From assembly GCA_944474755.1 (NCBI GenBank), contig OX104113.1, forward strand, positions 23,998,432 to 24,062,431: DNA of 64,000 nt. The letters are read 5' to 3'. Below the pieces are notes generated by a model. That model had not been told where the DNA came from, searched no databases, and was given only the letters and a program-made list of their open reading frames with translations. The position numbers and the translations under genes were made by a program. Positions within the stretch are counted from its first letter, which is position 1. Every line of letters begins with the position of its first letter. Positions 1-13,000 of this stretch are shown here, one piece after another. The stretch is from Limnoperna fortunei. Lineage: Eukaryota > Mollusca > Bivalvia > Mytilida > Modiolidae.

Positions 1-224
1 ATTCAGTTATAATCTTTTTGCAAGATGTAATTAGATTTGCATGGACCTATACTAAACGTTACCGTGTCTGTGCGAAGGTGTTTTGCCTGACAATATGAAA
101 ACTGCTTACCACGTTTGGTCGAGTTTATGGTCCTATAGAAGATCCCAAATATCATTTTTTGAAATCAACAATTATTTTCCAAAGTTAATCGGCGTTTTGA
201 AATGTGACGTAACTTTTATTTTGA

Positions 225-485
225 AAGATCTATGTTACATAGAAAGTCAGCCATTTTTGTTTCTCTAGGGGTCTAATGTTATTTACAAACGTTCGTCTTC
301 TTTCGTGACGTACAATGGTATTCGGACAAATCGCGAGACTTATCCTGCCTAAACTGCACAGGACATTACCCGAAGGATTTCGAAAAGGCAACAATGGAAT
401 GTTCCTAACGTAAACTTCCGTTCAAAACAAGGTCAAAATTAAGTATGGAACTCGCTACCGCTGCATTTCAAAACGCCATCTGGCA
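225..485 (+). repeat. Dispersed repeat R1, copy 1
   Basis: About 260 bp aligns in the same orientation with 19535-19800. Shared landmarks in order: AAGTCAGCCATTTTT, TTTACAAA.GTTCGTCT, CGACATTACCCGAA-like (GGACATTACCCGAAGG here), and AAAACGCC at the end. Divergence is moderate. No coding potential is seen. The rest of 1-2950 apart from 1448-1596 shows only AT-rich DNA and an (ATAG)n run near 1122-1143. Confidence 0.6.
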
Positions 486-1447
486 AAAAAAGCCGTATAG
501 AGACAGTCATGTTTAATATAGTAGAATGATATTGACTGATGAGACTGTCGGTGGTCACTATCATTCTATAAGGTTCATTAATCGTAATAAAACTCCTAAA
601 TTGTTATTTTACTCTTAAAAATACATGAAAAATGTTTCTTTTGAACATACTCCATATTGCCATATTGTTGATATTGACTGTGAAATTAATTGAAACCGAA
701 AAGAATATCTGGATTTATATTTATTATCATGCCTCACACATCCGGGTTTACTCTTAGCAACTTAGCAACATAGCTTGAATATGTGTAAAATAGGAACATA
801 GCGTCCATATTTTAGAAAAAGCCTTTGGTTTTAAAAATACACAGAATATTATGTAAATCTCGTGATTGGTCTTAGTCAACCAAACATTTCAAAACAACAC
901 GCCATATGTAATAGTTAGGACTACTTACCTAGTTTATTAACAGTTGCAACAAAATATCAGTTAACTCATTAAAAATCTGTGTTTCTGTTGAAAACTACAA
1001 CCACCATGTCATGGTCAAAAGTGAATTATTTTGATATTTATATTTACAATTATGAATGGTATTCCCTTTTATATTGCTAATGATACATATATCATATTTT
1101 GAATACAAGCAATTGTTTATCTGCATAGATAGATAGATAGATATAAACTATGACACTAACTACTTACTTGGTAATGGGTCTGTCGTAGTACCGTAGAATG
1201 TTAATGACCAAGAGTTTAAAGTCACTGAAAAGGGGACATTCGTTATTATTATTAAGGCATGCACAAAATATACAGATATATACAAATATAATTCATTATG
1301 AATACACTAGCTACAATAATGTTGCTGCTGTATCACGGAGGAGCTATAAGGCGGTCCATTACTCGTAATGGAGCAAACACACACCCTTTGGTATTATACA
1401 TACTGCGTTTGTTGTTTAATTATACAAAAGTTATATAGAGGGCATTG

Positions 1448-1596
1448 TCATGATATCTTGACAGCATAACGGAAAGTGGTATTGGCTGACACATTGATAA
1501 TGCCCGAGCCAAAGTCGAGGTTACTTTCTGTGTTGATTGCAACACCACTGTCCCCAGAGTTGTCAGGAAGCACGACAATGCCAAGTATATAAGCAA
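1448..1596 (-). CDS. Candidate alternative last exon of gene 1 (or unrelated coding fragment)
   Basis: An open frame on the minus strand runs from a TTATTAG acceptor at 1597-1603 to a TGA at 1448-1450. Read in phase 1, the phase left by the last supported exon of gene 1, it gives about 49 residues (including LPDNSGDSGVAIN and FGSGIINVSANTTF) and then stops. It is richer in GC than its surroundings. It contains no cysteine, EGF pattern or membrane segment, so if used gene 1 would be secreted. Against it: the pyrimidine tract is poor, it does not resemble the usual P-domain end (W-x-L-x-x-Y-G-T in genes 2 and 3), and phase agreement has a one-in-three chance. The block also has 9-bp inverted ends (GGCATTGTC at 1441, GACAATGCC near 1575), so a small mobile element is possible. 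Confidence 0.25.
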
Positions 1597-2959
1597 CTAA
1601 TAAATTTATTTAATTAAAGATTAAGAAACGATGTGTATTATTTTATTTGTAGATGTTTGCGGCATTATTGAAATGAGGGCCTCGTGATATATCATTCTTC
1701 GGTATTTTTGAGGCTATATACAGGTCTAAACGTTATATGACATTGTTTTTCCTCTTAAGTGTGTGCATATATACATATATCTATTTCTATAATTAAAAAT
1801 TAACTGTTTTGTGTTGCTTTATACTGGAGAAGGCATTATCATGAGGCGATGTGCCCTCATATCAAATTACTGTAGAAAAGTTAATACCAGCTGACCTTGT
1901 TTTATCTAATGGAAACACATTTACTAACACATTGCTACAATGCATAGTTCATTTTACATTTTATTCATAATCATGCCATTGTTTATAAGGTTAAAACCAG
2001 TGATTGAAGAATGGATTCCAGTAACTATGATATTCCGGATAATACAACGAATATAACTTAAACAATCAGAACCATATTATACACTTCCGGTTTTTTTATT
2101 TTGCCAACAATGGCATGATTACGGATAGTATTAATATTTACTAAAAAGGCTTTGTAAAAATACCAACTGAATGGCGCAGAAAAGAAAATTATCAAACTAT
2201 GAAAGCAGTTAAATTGAGGAAACTATGTGTAAAATTGACACATATCGAGTGATAGCTCCGCCGAAATAAAAAAAAAAGTCAAAGGAGCTATATTATTGTA
2301 GCAATTAATACACAAATGTGTGTTATTGTCAAAAGTGCCTTAGTTCGCAATATTTTAAAATGATTTACTTGCTGCTTTTTTTAATTAAAGTAATATGAAA
2401 GAATAACAGAAATTGTATAACCTCAAATGTCAATTCAAATATACTGGTCATCGCTATTCTTAACAACTTAAAAATATTTGAAATGGATTGATTCGTTAGC
2501 TGTTTGCTGTTTGATACTTGTTTTTAGTTTTTCTTTTACATTTATGGGCTATTTTGTCTTCCATATTTCGACATTAAATAATAGCTCGGCATCTTTTATC
2601 GTCTATTGTACTTTGGTGAATGTTTTAATGATATTAATGGACACCAGTTAACTTCGAGTCAATTCACGGTGGGAATATTAAAGGTGTTCAAATTAGAAAA
2701 GTGTGTACTCAGCGACCTAAGATATATAAGCTCTATTATTTGTACAAATGCTTCACCTTACCACGAAATATTTCATTTTTTGTTGTTACATATCTATTTG
2801 ATGTTTTCATGCCAACTGGTTTTTATTTCGCCAATTTGTACCATCCTTATAGATTTCCGTATTAAATTACATTAAATTCTCTCTATATTTAAAAATATTC
2901 ATACTGGATCCAAGTATAAGAGTTATAATGTATCTTTTTTTAACCTTGAAATTACCTAC

Positions 2960-5900
2960 CTACAGACAATCCGCTATACGATCGCAGCTTTAGTGTCCAT
3001 GTTCCTACTGGACTTTCTCTCCAGAAATGCACAGACATAAAGGTCCATGTCAGGGATCCAGATGAGCTAAACCTAGATGCATCACTATATCTGTAGTGCA
3101 GAATATGACTTTCGGTTCCTCCTGGAGATATTAGATATAGTTCTGTGGCTCCTCGATATCGCGTATAGGAAAATGAAATTTTAGCGCTCACGTGTTCTAG
3201 ATACGTTATGACAGAGCAATCAGACGGTACGACGGTCACAGTATCTTGAAAATATGCTGAACCGGATGTAGATCTAAAAGAAAAATATAAATATTTTTTT
3301 ATTTAATATGTCAATTTCGTAAAAAACCGCAATGTTTAGTTGTATTCATAGAAGTTTTAAATACAAATAACTTAGTTAACAGTTTAATCTATATTTATCT
3401 CTAACGTTTTAAATACAAATAACTTAGTTAACAGTTTAATTTATATTTATCTCTAACTGAATTAATAATTGTGTATTTTTTTATACCTCATTTGAAAAAT
3501 GAATAGTAATTGTATTATATTTTGGTGTATTAATTTTGTAATTTCTTGCTACTTATAACCACATACAATGAAGTATATTTTGTAGAAGTTGGACACGTTT
3601 GCTGAGCTGGTACCGAGTTCCACGTCACTGCCCTTATCACCATATCTTCTGCGCTCATGAACCCAAATCCTAGAACCTGGCTATCTGAAAATTACATATT
3701 TAAAGCCCATGCCAACTCGTTATAGGAAATGGATAACACATTATCAATAATGTCCAAAAAGTTAATTATATGGCAACGTAAAAAAATATGCGGCAATGTA
3801 TATGTGTGTTTAAATGTCGAGTCTGTCGAGTCTTGTTTATTCATACTGTATTTATAAACACTATACAACACCAAAGACAACCATGTTAAAATTACACAGA
3901 CAGACTTAACACATAATGTAACACAGACGAAACACACGTCACAAAGTTGTTTTTGGTTTTTTCACTTTATATTACACCGAATCAACGGCAGTAAAACTTT
4001 CCTTTTTCAATTAAATTACTTTACATTCTGATAAAGATATTTAACTTTGATCTTACAGAGCTACATGTTCAGACCAATAACAACCACACAATTTATTTAA
4101 CCTTTGGTTGCTATAGTAAATAAACGCATGCGGCATCCTTTAATTAATAAATGCAATAGCGCCTTTATAATATTTATTATTACATGGTATAAAGAATAGA
4201 CGAATCACTAAATCCCAGAAAATGCCATTTTAGGGTGTTTTTTAAAGAATCGGTTGTTAGAAACAAACAGAAATAGCATACAATCTTTGCCTGCTGCATT
4301 AGTTGCCCAATCAGAATATGTATCTGAAAATCCATTTCTGGTACTTGTTAGTACAATAAGGTGCTGTATATCCCTCCATGTAAGGTTTGGACTGTAAAAA
4401 AGGATACTCAGGGTTATTCAAATGTCAATATTTACATAAAACATATAGCAAGAAATGTATGATTAGCACACAATGAGTAACACATATTTTTAATTTGATA
4501 AAACATTATAATTGAAGATGGTCTTTCAAAAGGCTTTTTCATAATACAATAACAAATTTCTTCCTTCTTTAAGTGATGTAATAGATAACGCCCTCATTAC
4601 AACACCAAAATAAATACAAGTGATATAACGAATTAAGCATACACAATTCCTTTCTTTGATGTTTTTTTTTTAATTTCTATTCGAAATATAAGAACGTGAC
4701 CGAGCCTCTGTGGTGTGTTCTTTGTTGATAGTCCTATCTAATAATGGTCTCGTTCTGTCAATGCAAGGTGAAAAAATATTGTTCATAAATTGAAACACAA
4801 CTAAATAAAAGTATTATTCACATTTGGTATGAAACAGGTAACAAGAAACTTAGGTAACTTACTTTGCTTGAAGAGCGAGAGCAATAATTCCCGAGACAAT
4901 AGGTGTGGAGAATGACGTCCCTTGTATATTACTACTGGTACATCCGGATGATGTGGTTGTTGTTGTCTAAGTTAATTAAACATTTTATCGTATTTTAAAT
5001 AAGTTCAAGAATGTATCTTGAAATGATATTTTGTAAGGATTAAATGTTTTTACAGGCTATGCCTCTTACCTTAGTCATGCTAGGTACTGTTTTAAGGCAT
5101 AAGAAAATTTTAGTTTTTTTTTAAATGTGTTAAACGCTACTTTGAGTCATTTTTCATCTATATCATGGCCTCCAGTTGTATTGCTGGAGGAAATTAGATT
5201 ACCAGAAGAAACCCCCCATATTCTCTAGGACAACTGACAATCCTTGCCATTTAAATTTTTGGATCGAGTACACCCTGCATGTAATCAAGAGTAGACTAAC
5301 CACCCGGCCATCGAGGCCCTTAGGTAGAACAAGAAGTAGAGGCAAACAAAACAAGATGAAGGGATACTATTTAGGACTGTACATGCTTAAATCTAAAATT
5401 CTTCTTAGTTGTTATAGATAATTTTAAGTCAATTTTTTTTATTGTTTATCATTTATTTTGCTTCTAACCATTAATGTTTTACTCCGCATTAATAATGTTA
5501 CACACTAAAACATTGTCCTTTTGAAAAGAAATAAGAATAATTCAGCACTTTATTTTACTTACTATGCCGTCAACATTTAATTACGTACAGGAACAACTTA
5601 TTTTCTGTATATGCCAAACTTCTTTTAGTGCTAGTTCAGAAGATTTTTTTATCGTGTTATATAATATCCACCATATATGACCAAAATCGAAAAACTAAAT
5701 GATATAACAAATGAATGCATAATGATTAATAAAATATTCTTTTTTAAAATAGATTCAACCTAGAATAAAGGGTGGAATTATCAATGGTCAGTCGTGGATA
5801 TCGCAAGGATTATCATAAAATGTAGGTTTCAAGTTTATTAACGAAAAGGGCCGTAAACGAATGGCAAAAGTTGTTTAAGAATTTGTTGATGTAAAAATGA

Positions 5901-7034
5901 CTTACCAAATATCTGTGGTTACTGCTTCCCCCATAGGTAGCTGCCATTGCCGCTGAACACACCTCCGAGTACCATGCATTTTTGCCAAGCTCGACACTAG
6001 TAATACCTATAGTATATATACTGTTTACATATCCATCGCCGTTACAATTGTCAGAAGTGCCGCCATTCCCAGCTGCCCATGTATAGATTATTCCCTTTCC
6101 GCCTCGTCCCTTGGAGAAAATATACATGCACAAGTAAAATTTGAGATTCATGCAGCTGGGATTTAACTACTATACTGAACTTGCGAAGGTATCGTAAATT
6201 GTAATGTTTTCAAGATTCAATTTGTAAACAGAACAGCAATAGCTGGATTGGGCATAAACGTTTCAGTTGTCTGTGTATAAATAACACCCTTCACACTCTT
6301 GGATTTATTCATCCAAACATTTGGACTTATTGCCACCAATACAATTGTAATTAAATTGAGCTTCGACATAATTACACAGTAGAATTGTTTTTAATTTACT
6401 AGTAACTGATACCTACAGTTGATGTTCCGGTTTGCAATGCAGCTTTGGTCATTGTTCCAGGTTCGTTAAATCCGTAACCATCTGTGGGTCCCCAGCTGTT
6501 GGAGTATATATGAACATTTGAACTGTAGTGAGACAATGCTTGTGCTTCCTGCGAGTCCGTTAAACCTGTTAACCCTAGTATTCTAACACCTGTAGATTAT
6601 TATACGTTTGGTAAAGTCATGCAATTTTATGAACATTAATATTTATGTTTGTGGATTTGTTTTATTTGTTAAATATTTATATACATACTGATCTCTACGA
6701 CGCATAAAATTAACTATACAATTTGCAATTGATTTCAAAGAATTTATAATTAACTCCTTATCAGTACAAAAGAATACACATATGAGGGAATCTAACACGA
6801 TTCCCTCAAGTAATAAAATACTGTAAGATAAATGACTGTTCCAAGCTAGAAATTCATATCAGTTTGCCATGAATATTTGATTTATTGTCGCATTGTTAGG
6901 AATTACTTAAACTGTGAGGTTTGTTTAGCGATAATAAAGTCTGTTTAAAGCTATATCTTTGTCCGTATATGACGTTAAAAATGTTTCTTTGGTAAGATTT
7001 AGCTTAGTATTATTTTTATCCATTGTGCGGGTTT

Positions 7035-7065
<31 letters not shown>

Positions 7066-10000
7066 TTTTTGCTTAATTTTTAGTAAAGAGTGGTTATTTG
7101 AAATTGTTAACTTTTATACATCGAACTTAATGCAATAACTTAATTACAGACAACCTTTATTTAACAGATTTAAACGTCTTTGGTAATTGCTTGAAAATAA
7201 ATAACAGCGTCATATTAAACTTTAAATAATGATTACGGTTGTTGTAGGAATTAATATGCTATTTACTATGAAAGAAAGAAAATTTGCCATAATGCTAGTA
7301 CTCTACATTTATTATGACATCTGTTTTTCATTTAACAAGTCAATAAAATATTTACAAGACATAGACAAAGCTTGTGCTTCATGTGTTTTTATATTATGCT
7401 ATGTATAAACTAGAATTAAATATTCTCAAATGTAAACTATAAAATCCATAAGAAAATAATTGTGTTAACATATAATCATATAAACATATAATCTTACCTA
7501 CAATTTTCGACTGATACGCCACTCCTACAGTGCAGTCATTGTTATCCCTCTCTGCCGCTATTAACCCTCCTACATTTGTTCCGTGACTAAATATAGACGT
7601 TATTTTTATATTTTAGTTGAATGAAATACAATAAAATGTGTGTTTCTGCCATTTTCTAGTAACTTTGATTTCAAAATGTAATTAGTAGATACTAGAAATT
7701 ATTTAATTCAGTGCTATTTTATGATGCATCTTTTTATATGTCTGGCAAAATTAATTACATAATTGTCTGATGTTTGAGTATTTTATCCATGTAACATGGT
7801 CACGTTTTTGGTAGTATTTTTGAAACACTACAAAATGTCCTCTTTGTATTCAGGAAATATAGGACCTGGCATCTATCTATGCGTGGTGTTAATTAATAGT
7901 CTTTATTAATATCTAAGATTTACAAACCTGTCTCCTAATGAGGGGGACGGGTCATCATCACCATCTAAAATATCAATGTCATTGGTTGTTTCCTGAAAAT
8001 AAAACATGACTATACATAAACATGTTTTGTTATCTTACGATATACAGAGCCATACTTGAAGCAGTTATATGAGAGCCTGTCCTTGATTTCACATTTTATT
8101 AATCGTAAGCTCTTCAGACGGACACAGGCTTTCAACAAATCATACTCATCTTCAAGATTTGTTCACTAATTGCATTCTCTGCTAATGGTTTCTTGACGGT
8201 CATATATACTGACCATTTGACAGTTTGTTTTAGGACTATAAAAAAGTGAACGAATGAAATACATCTGTCATCTATTACTCTACATACAACAAGTGATTTC
8301 TAATTCGAAGTATAAATAGATCGGGTTACAAATTACAAAACTATTTTTGTATATATTGTCCTTAATATTGTTAGAACGTATTTATTTTTTTTACAGATTT
8401 TGTAAAAATTATTGTGTCAATCAATTATTTTAAGACATGGACAAAATTATATGTCTTGCAAACAGTTATTTGAAATATAAATAAAACGATAAATGCAAAA
8501 CGGGTGACGTATTTTCTCCTATTCTTTGGCATTTACCTTTACCATATACTTGACATCTAAGATAGCCTTCAGAAGTGTTTTAATTTAATAAATGTTAAAA
8601 CTTAAATAGTTTATACATCGTTCCTTTTCTGCAAACCCAACTGATATTCTACAGCTTGCCACTTATTTATTATAGAATGCTCTTTAAAAAAACACCCAAA
8701 CTGAACCAAACTTGATCTGAATACCCAGTAGATGAATGTGTTTCATTGTGTTCTATAATTTGTTGATGAAAACAGTTCATAAAAAATAATCAACTTGGCT
8801 AAATCGATTTTAACATATTTTAATACGACGTCTTTATAACGATAAAACGATAAATCACGCGATATATACCCACTATGCACACGCGCAAAGCGACGTAACG
8901 ACACAAAAGGTTTAAAGACATCATAATATTAACAGCTGAATTTTGAATTCTCTTTTTAAAATAGAAGTCAATAATTCTATTCATGCTGTAATTTATTTAT
9001 ATCAAGTGCTTTGATTGGATAAAAACACTAAAATGGCGTCATCTCAGATAATTTATATATCGATATTTCCTTTGAGCGGACTCCTTTCAGTATCCAATGT
9101 AAACAAGATGGCGTCCTCATTGCATACCGTCAGGGAGAGGGGACAATGTTTTGTCTGCCGCTGTGATTTCCAATTAAATCGATTGAGATTTCAAAATAAA
9201 ATATAATATAAATAAGATTTAGTGTTTCATTTTGTTGTTTTTTCTATCAATATCTACATAACCGCGATTCCTTTGGTGCTATTAAATGCATATTCCTACG
9301 CTTTCCGGCCTTCCTACGTTTTTGAGGTCTAGATGGGTTTCGGTAGCTGTTTTTGCTGCTTTAAAAATTTCAACGATTATTTCACAGAATTATAAGGATT
9401 AAACACTATGTTTTAGGAAATTATCAATGTGTAAACTCCGGCGACTCCCTCACAAACTTGACATAAAGTCCTTCGGACTTTATTTAGTTTGTGAGTGAGT
9501 CGCCGGAGTTTACACATTGATAATTTCCTAAAACCTAGTGTTTAATCCTATAAGAAATAAGACATATCCAGGACACGTTATGGTAAAATATTCAATAAAT
9601 GCTTTGTTTGCGTGTATTTTGTTCACCGTACTTTGCAAACTTGACGGGATTTCTTGAACAAAATTTTTGCCTCATGAAAATGACTGCTGGAAAATCATAG
9701 CCAATAGGACCCGCTGGAATCGAAGAACAAAGGATTTTGTCATATTAGAATTGAAATAATTTATTATTATTATTTATTTATTAAATAACTGTAGAGATTG
9801 CCCTCGAACAATGTTGTTTCCTACAGTCGAAAAAAATATATATATTGTATAATTAAATGATTTTAATTTGAAGTTACTAAATAGTCAAACTTCCACTTCT
9901 TTTGAAAGATTAGCTAGAGTACCACGTCTATGTACCTGCTATTAAATTCAAAAGTTTCTTACCACATTTGCATCTAGATCCGAATGATCTGTCTGTAAAC

Positions 10001-13000
10001 CGTCGTCGAGAATAGCTATGACTATGCCATTTCCTGTATAACCAGATGTCCAAGCTTTTTTTATTTTCATAGAAGGTAAAACATCATCATTCTGCAAAGA
10101 ATCAGAGGAAGATATTTAAGGATTATAGCTTTAGCGTCAGCTCTACCGAATTTATTTTATTATTTTTTGAGTAAGTTTCTGTATTTGTATTAAAAATATG
10201 CTAATATTACCAAACTTCAGTCCAATTATTAATTGCTGTTCCGGTGGATACGCGTTTAAACAAAAAATTCATATATTCATAACATATTAATCCTTCTTAG
10301 AAACCAGTTCCACCAAATAAATCTGAATAACAAACTCCTTTTCAACTATAAAGAAAACTCCAACAATAAAACATACTGGGAGTGTATTTGAAACACTGAA
10401 AATGTAAACAAAATACGACTGCTCATCAACTTAATATATATTATATTTCAAACATTAAACCGTAACAGTTTGTATAATGCAACAATTTATATGTGGTAGT
10501 AATTACGACCAATTCATCATTCATTTTGAAAATAGATTTTACAAATACAAAAGAACGCTATTCTATCTCTAAGTATCTAATTATCTCTCCTCTTTTTTGT
10601 ACAACCTTCATATATGTTTTTTTGCATTGACTGTTTACTTTAGGAATATAAATGTTGGCGATTTATATTTAGGTCAAGTCCGTTAAAAACCAAAAAAGTT
10701 AAAATGAAGAAATTTATGACATCTAAATCCCAAACAATTATATATATTGTTTTGTAGCATACGTTTATTTTTTTTATTTCAATCCCGACGACAACTGTCG
10801 TAGTAACCAAATATTTACAACTTATGAGCGTGTATACAACAATTCCCGCAAATATGAGGAGAAATCATAAAAATTGCAGTGAGCGAAAAAATAGTTTGCA
10901 TTATTCTCAGAAACATATCTTTTTAGTTATAATAATAAAAACAGTTCTCTCAACTTGTTGCCAGCAAATTGTTGTTGTGGAGCATATAATTTAAGTACTG
11001 TTTTACTTACTAAATGCCAACAATTAGCCCACTGTGTGTCTGATGTTTTCTTTACTCTTATATGCGTCTTCTGCTGTTCAGCCCATAGGACCTAGCCAAT
11101 AAATTATATATATTAAGAGATTCCACATAGTATATACGGATAATAACATTACTAATGTACACAATTTTACAGAATTTCAGGAATTGAAAATACCTAATTG
11201 TTTCTTAAAGTTTTTTAATTTAAGGTAAGGTAACACATATCTACCTTAGAGAAATTCCATGGTCGACATTGTGAACTTATTGATGGAAGGTGTCTATCGC
11301 TTTCTTATATCATTAGCTGTCCGTAATATGCCCCAAATCGACTCATCACTTTATATAACTAATAAATACTCATAAACACGACTGACTTCGTTGAAGATGC
11401 GGACAACTGGTATTTATACTTAGAAACTTAACCGTGGACCGTTGTTTGTAACGAGTTCGGAGAGTGCCATCCTTCTTCCACGATAGAGTCCCATTTTTTA
11501 GATTTTGAAAATAGCAAACTAGTTGTAGCCGCTACAAAAGACTAAATTCTCCAACCCTATCCAATGCTCTATATTTATTCGGCGGCAGTCAAAATTTTTG
11601 TTTCCGTTGTTCCTTGACTTTCCTCATTTATGTATTGACTGCTAACTTGTTTTCGTTCTGAATATAACTTAAACAATTGGTTTTGTATCGGAGCTAGTGT
11701 ATGTTCTATTTATAGCTTTATCAATGCTTCAGATAGTATATATCGTCTATTTTATTTGCTCTTTGCATGTTTGTTGCTAGTTGTGTTTTCGAGTTTGCTG
11801 TTATTCAAGTCTTTGTTATTTAAAAAAAATTATCATCACTCACGCTTTTTGTATCCTTTAGTTTTTGGACATCTGAATCTTCATTTGCTGTATTGATAGA
11901 TTTGGTTCGAGTACTTTGATTAAATTTAGCGCAGTACCACGTGACGTCACCTAAATGTAACTGAAAAATATGTAGACCTGTGAAGATTTATCGTTGAATT
12001 ATAAAGAGCATCATTTAGGTCCAATCAAAAGGCAAGGTTTTTCTTAAATAATATCATTTTCAATAACCCAGAAAAAACTAAACCTTGGCATTCTCTAATA
12101 TCTGTAGGTGTGATGCATAAGAGGAGAGAGGACAACACAGTGAAATAAGTTAAAACATATCTGTATATAATGTGAAACCGTAAAACCGTAAGGCTTTTCA
12201 AGTACATTTCCTGTTGTGAAAATCATTGGTGAAAGTAGCAAAATACGTGCAGGAAACGTCTACAAGTGAACTAGGTACAGGTAATCATATTACCTCATTT
12301 ATGTTTGTTTGTTTGTTTGATGGTGTTTAACGCCACTTTCAGCAATTTTTCAGCTATATCCAGTTCTTGTTGGGGAAGGAAGCTGCAGTACACGGAGAAA
12401 ACCCCCGACCTGCGGTAGGAAAACTGGCAATCCTTGTCAATTAGGATTATAGTCGAGTACACCCTACCTCATTTATGAAGGAAGGTAATAACCAAAGGTT
12501 CGATACATTATACTAATACCATACTGGCAGGGTTTCCATTGTTCGACCCAGAAAGTTGCCCAACGCGACCCCTGGTGGCGAATACGGGAAGCCCTCTCAT
12601 TGTGGGGTTAAAATCATTTTTCTTTTTTTGTTTGTGTTTGTACTGTTACACTACTTGATAAAAATTGTCAAGTAGTGATACGGTTCCCAAAGTTTTCAAA
12701 ACAATTTTAATTTTAACAACGTTTTTTTACCTTCTAAATAGTTCTAACTACAGATCTAAGATGGCGTTTCGTCACATCATTCTATTTAACGTGTTATGCT
12801 TTTTAAACTTCGGCCCATTGATAATGTGAATTACTAAGAATTTGATATGAAACTCAAGAATATTTAAAATCTGACCCACTAGGATTTTATATTTATTAAA
12901 AGGAGTCATTGGGATTTACAAACATTTAAAAACTGACTTCACATATACAATACAAAATGCATTATCTAATGGGTTTAAATACTTTATTAATAGGATGCAT

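Noticed and set aside
9015..9206. 63-codon frame with a CxVCRC motif
   Set aside because: Short, no partner exons, overlapping repeated AAGATGGCGTC motifs next to the foldback; more likely transposon sequence.
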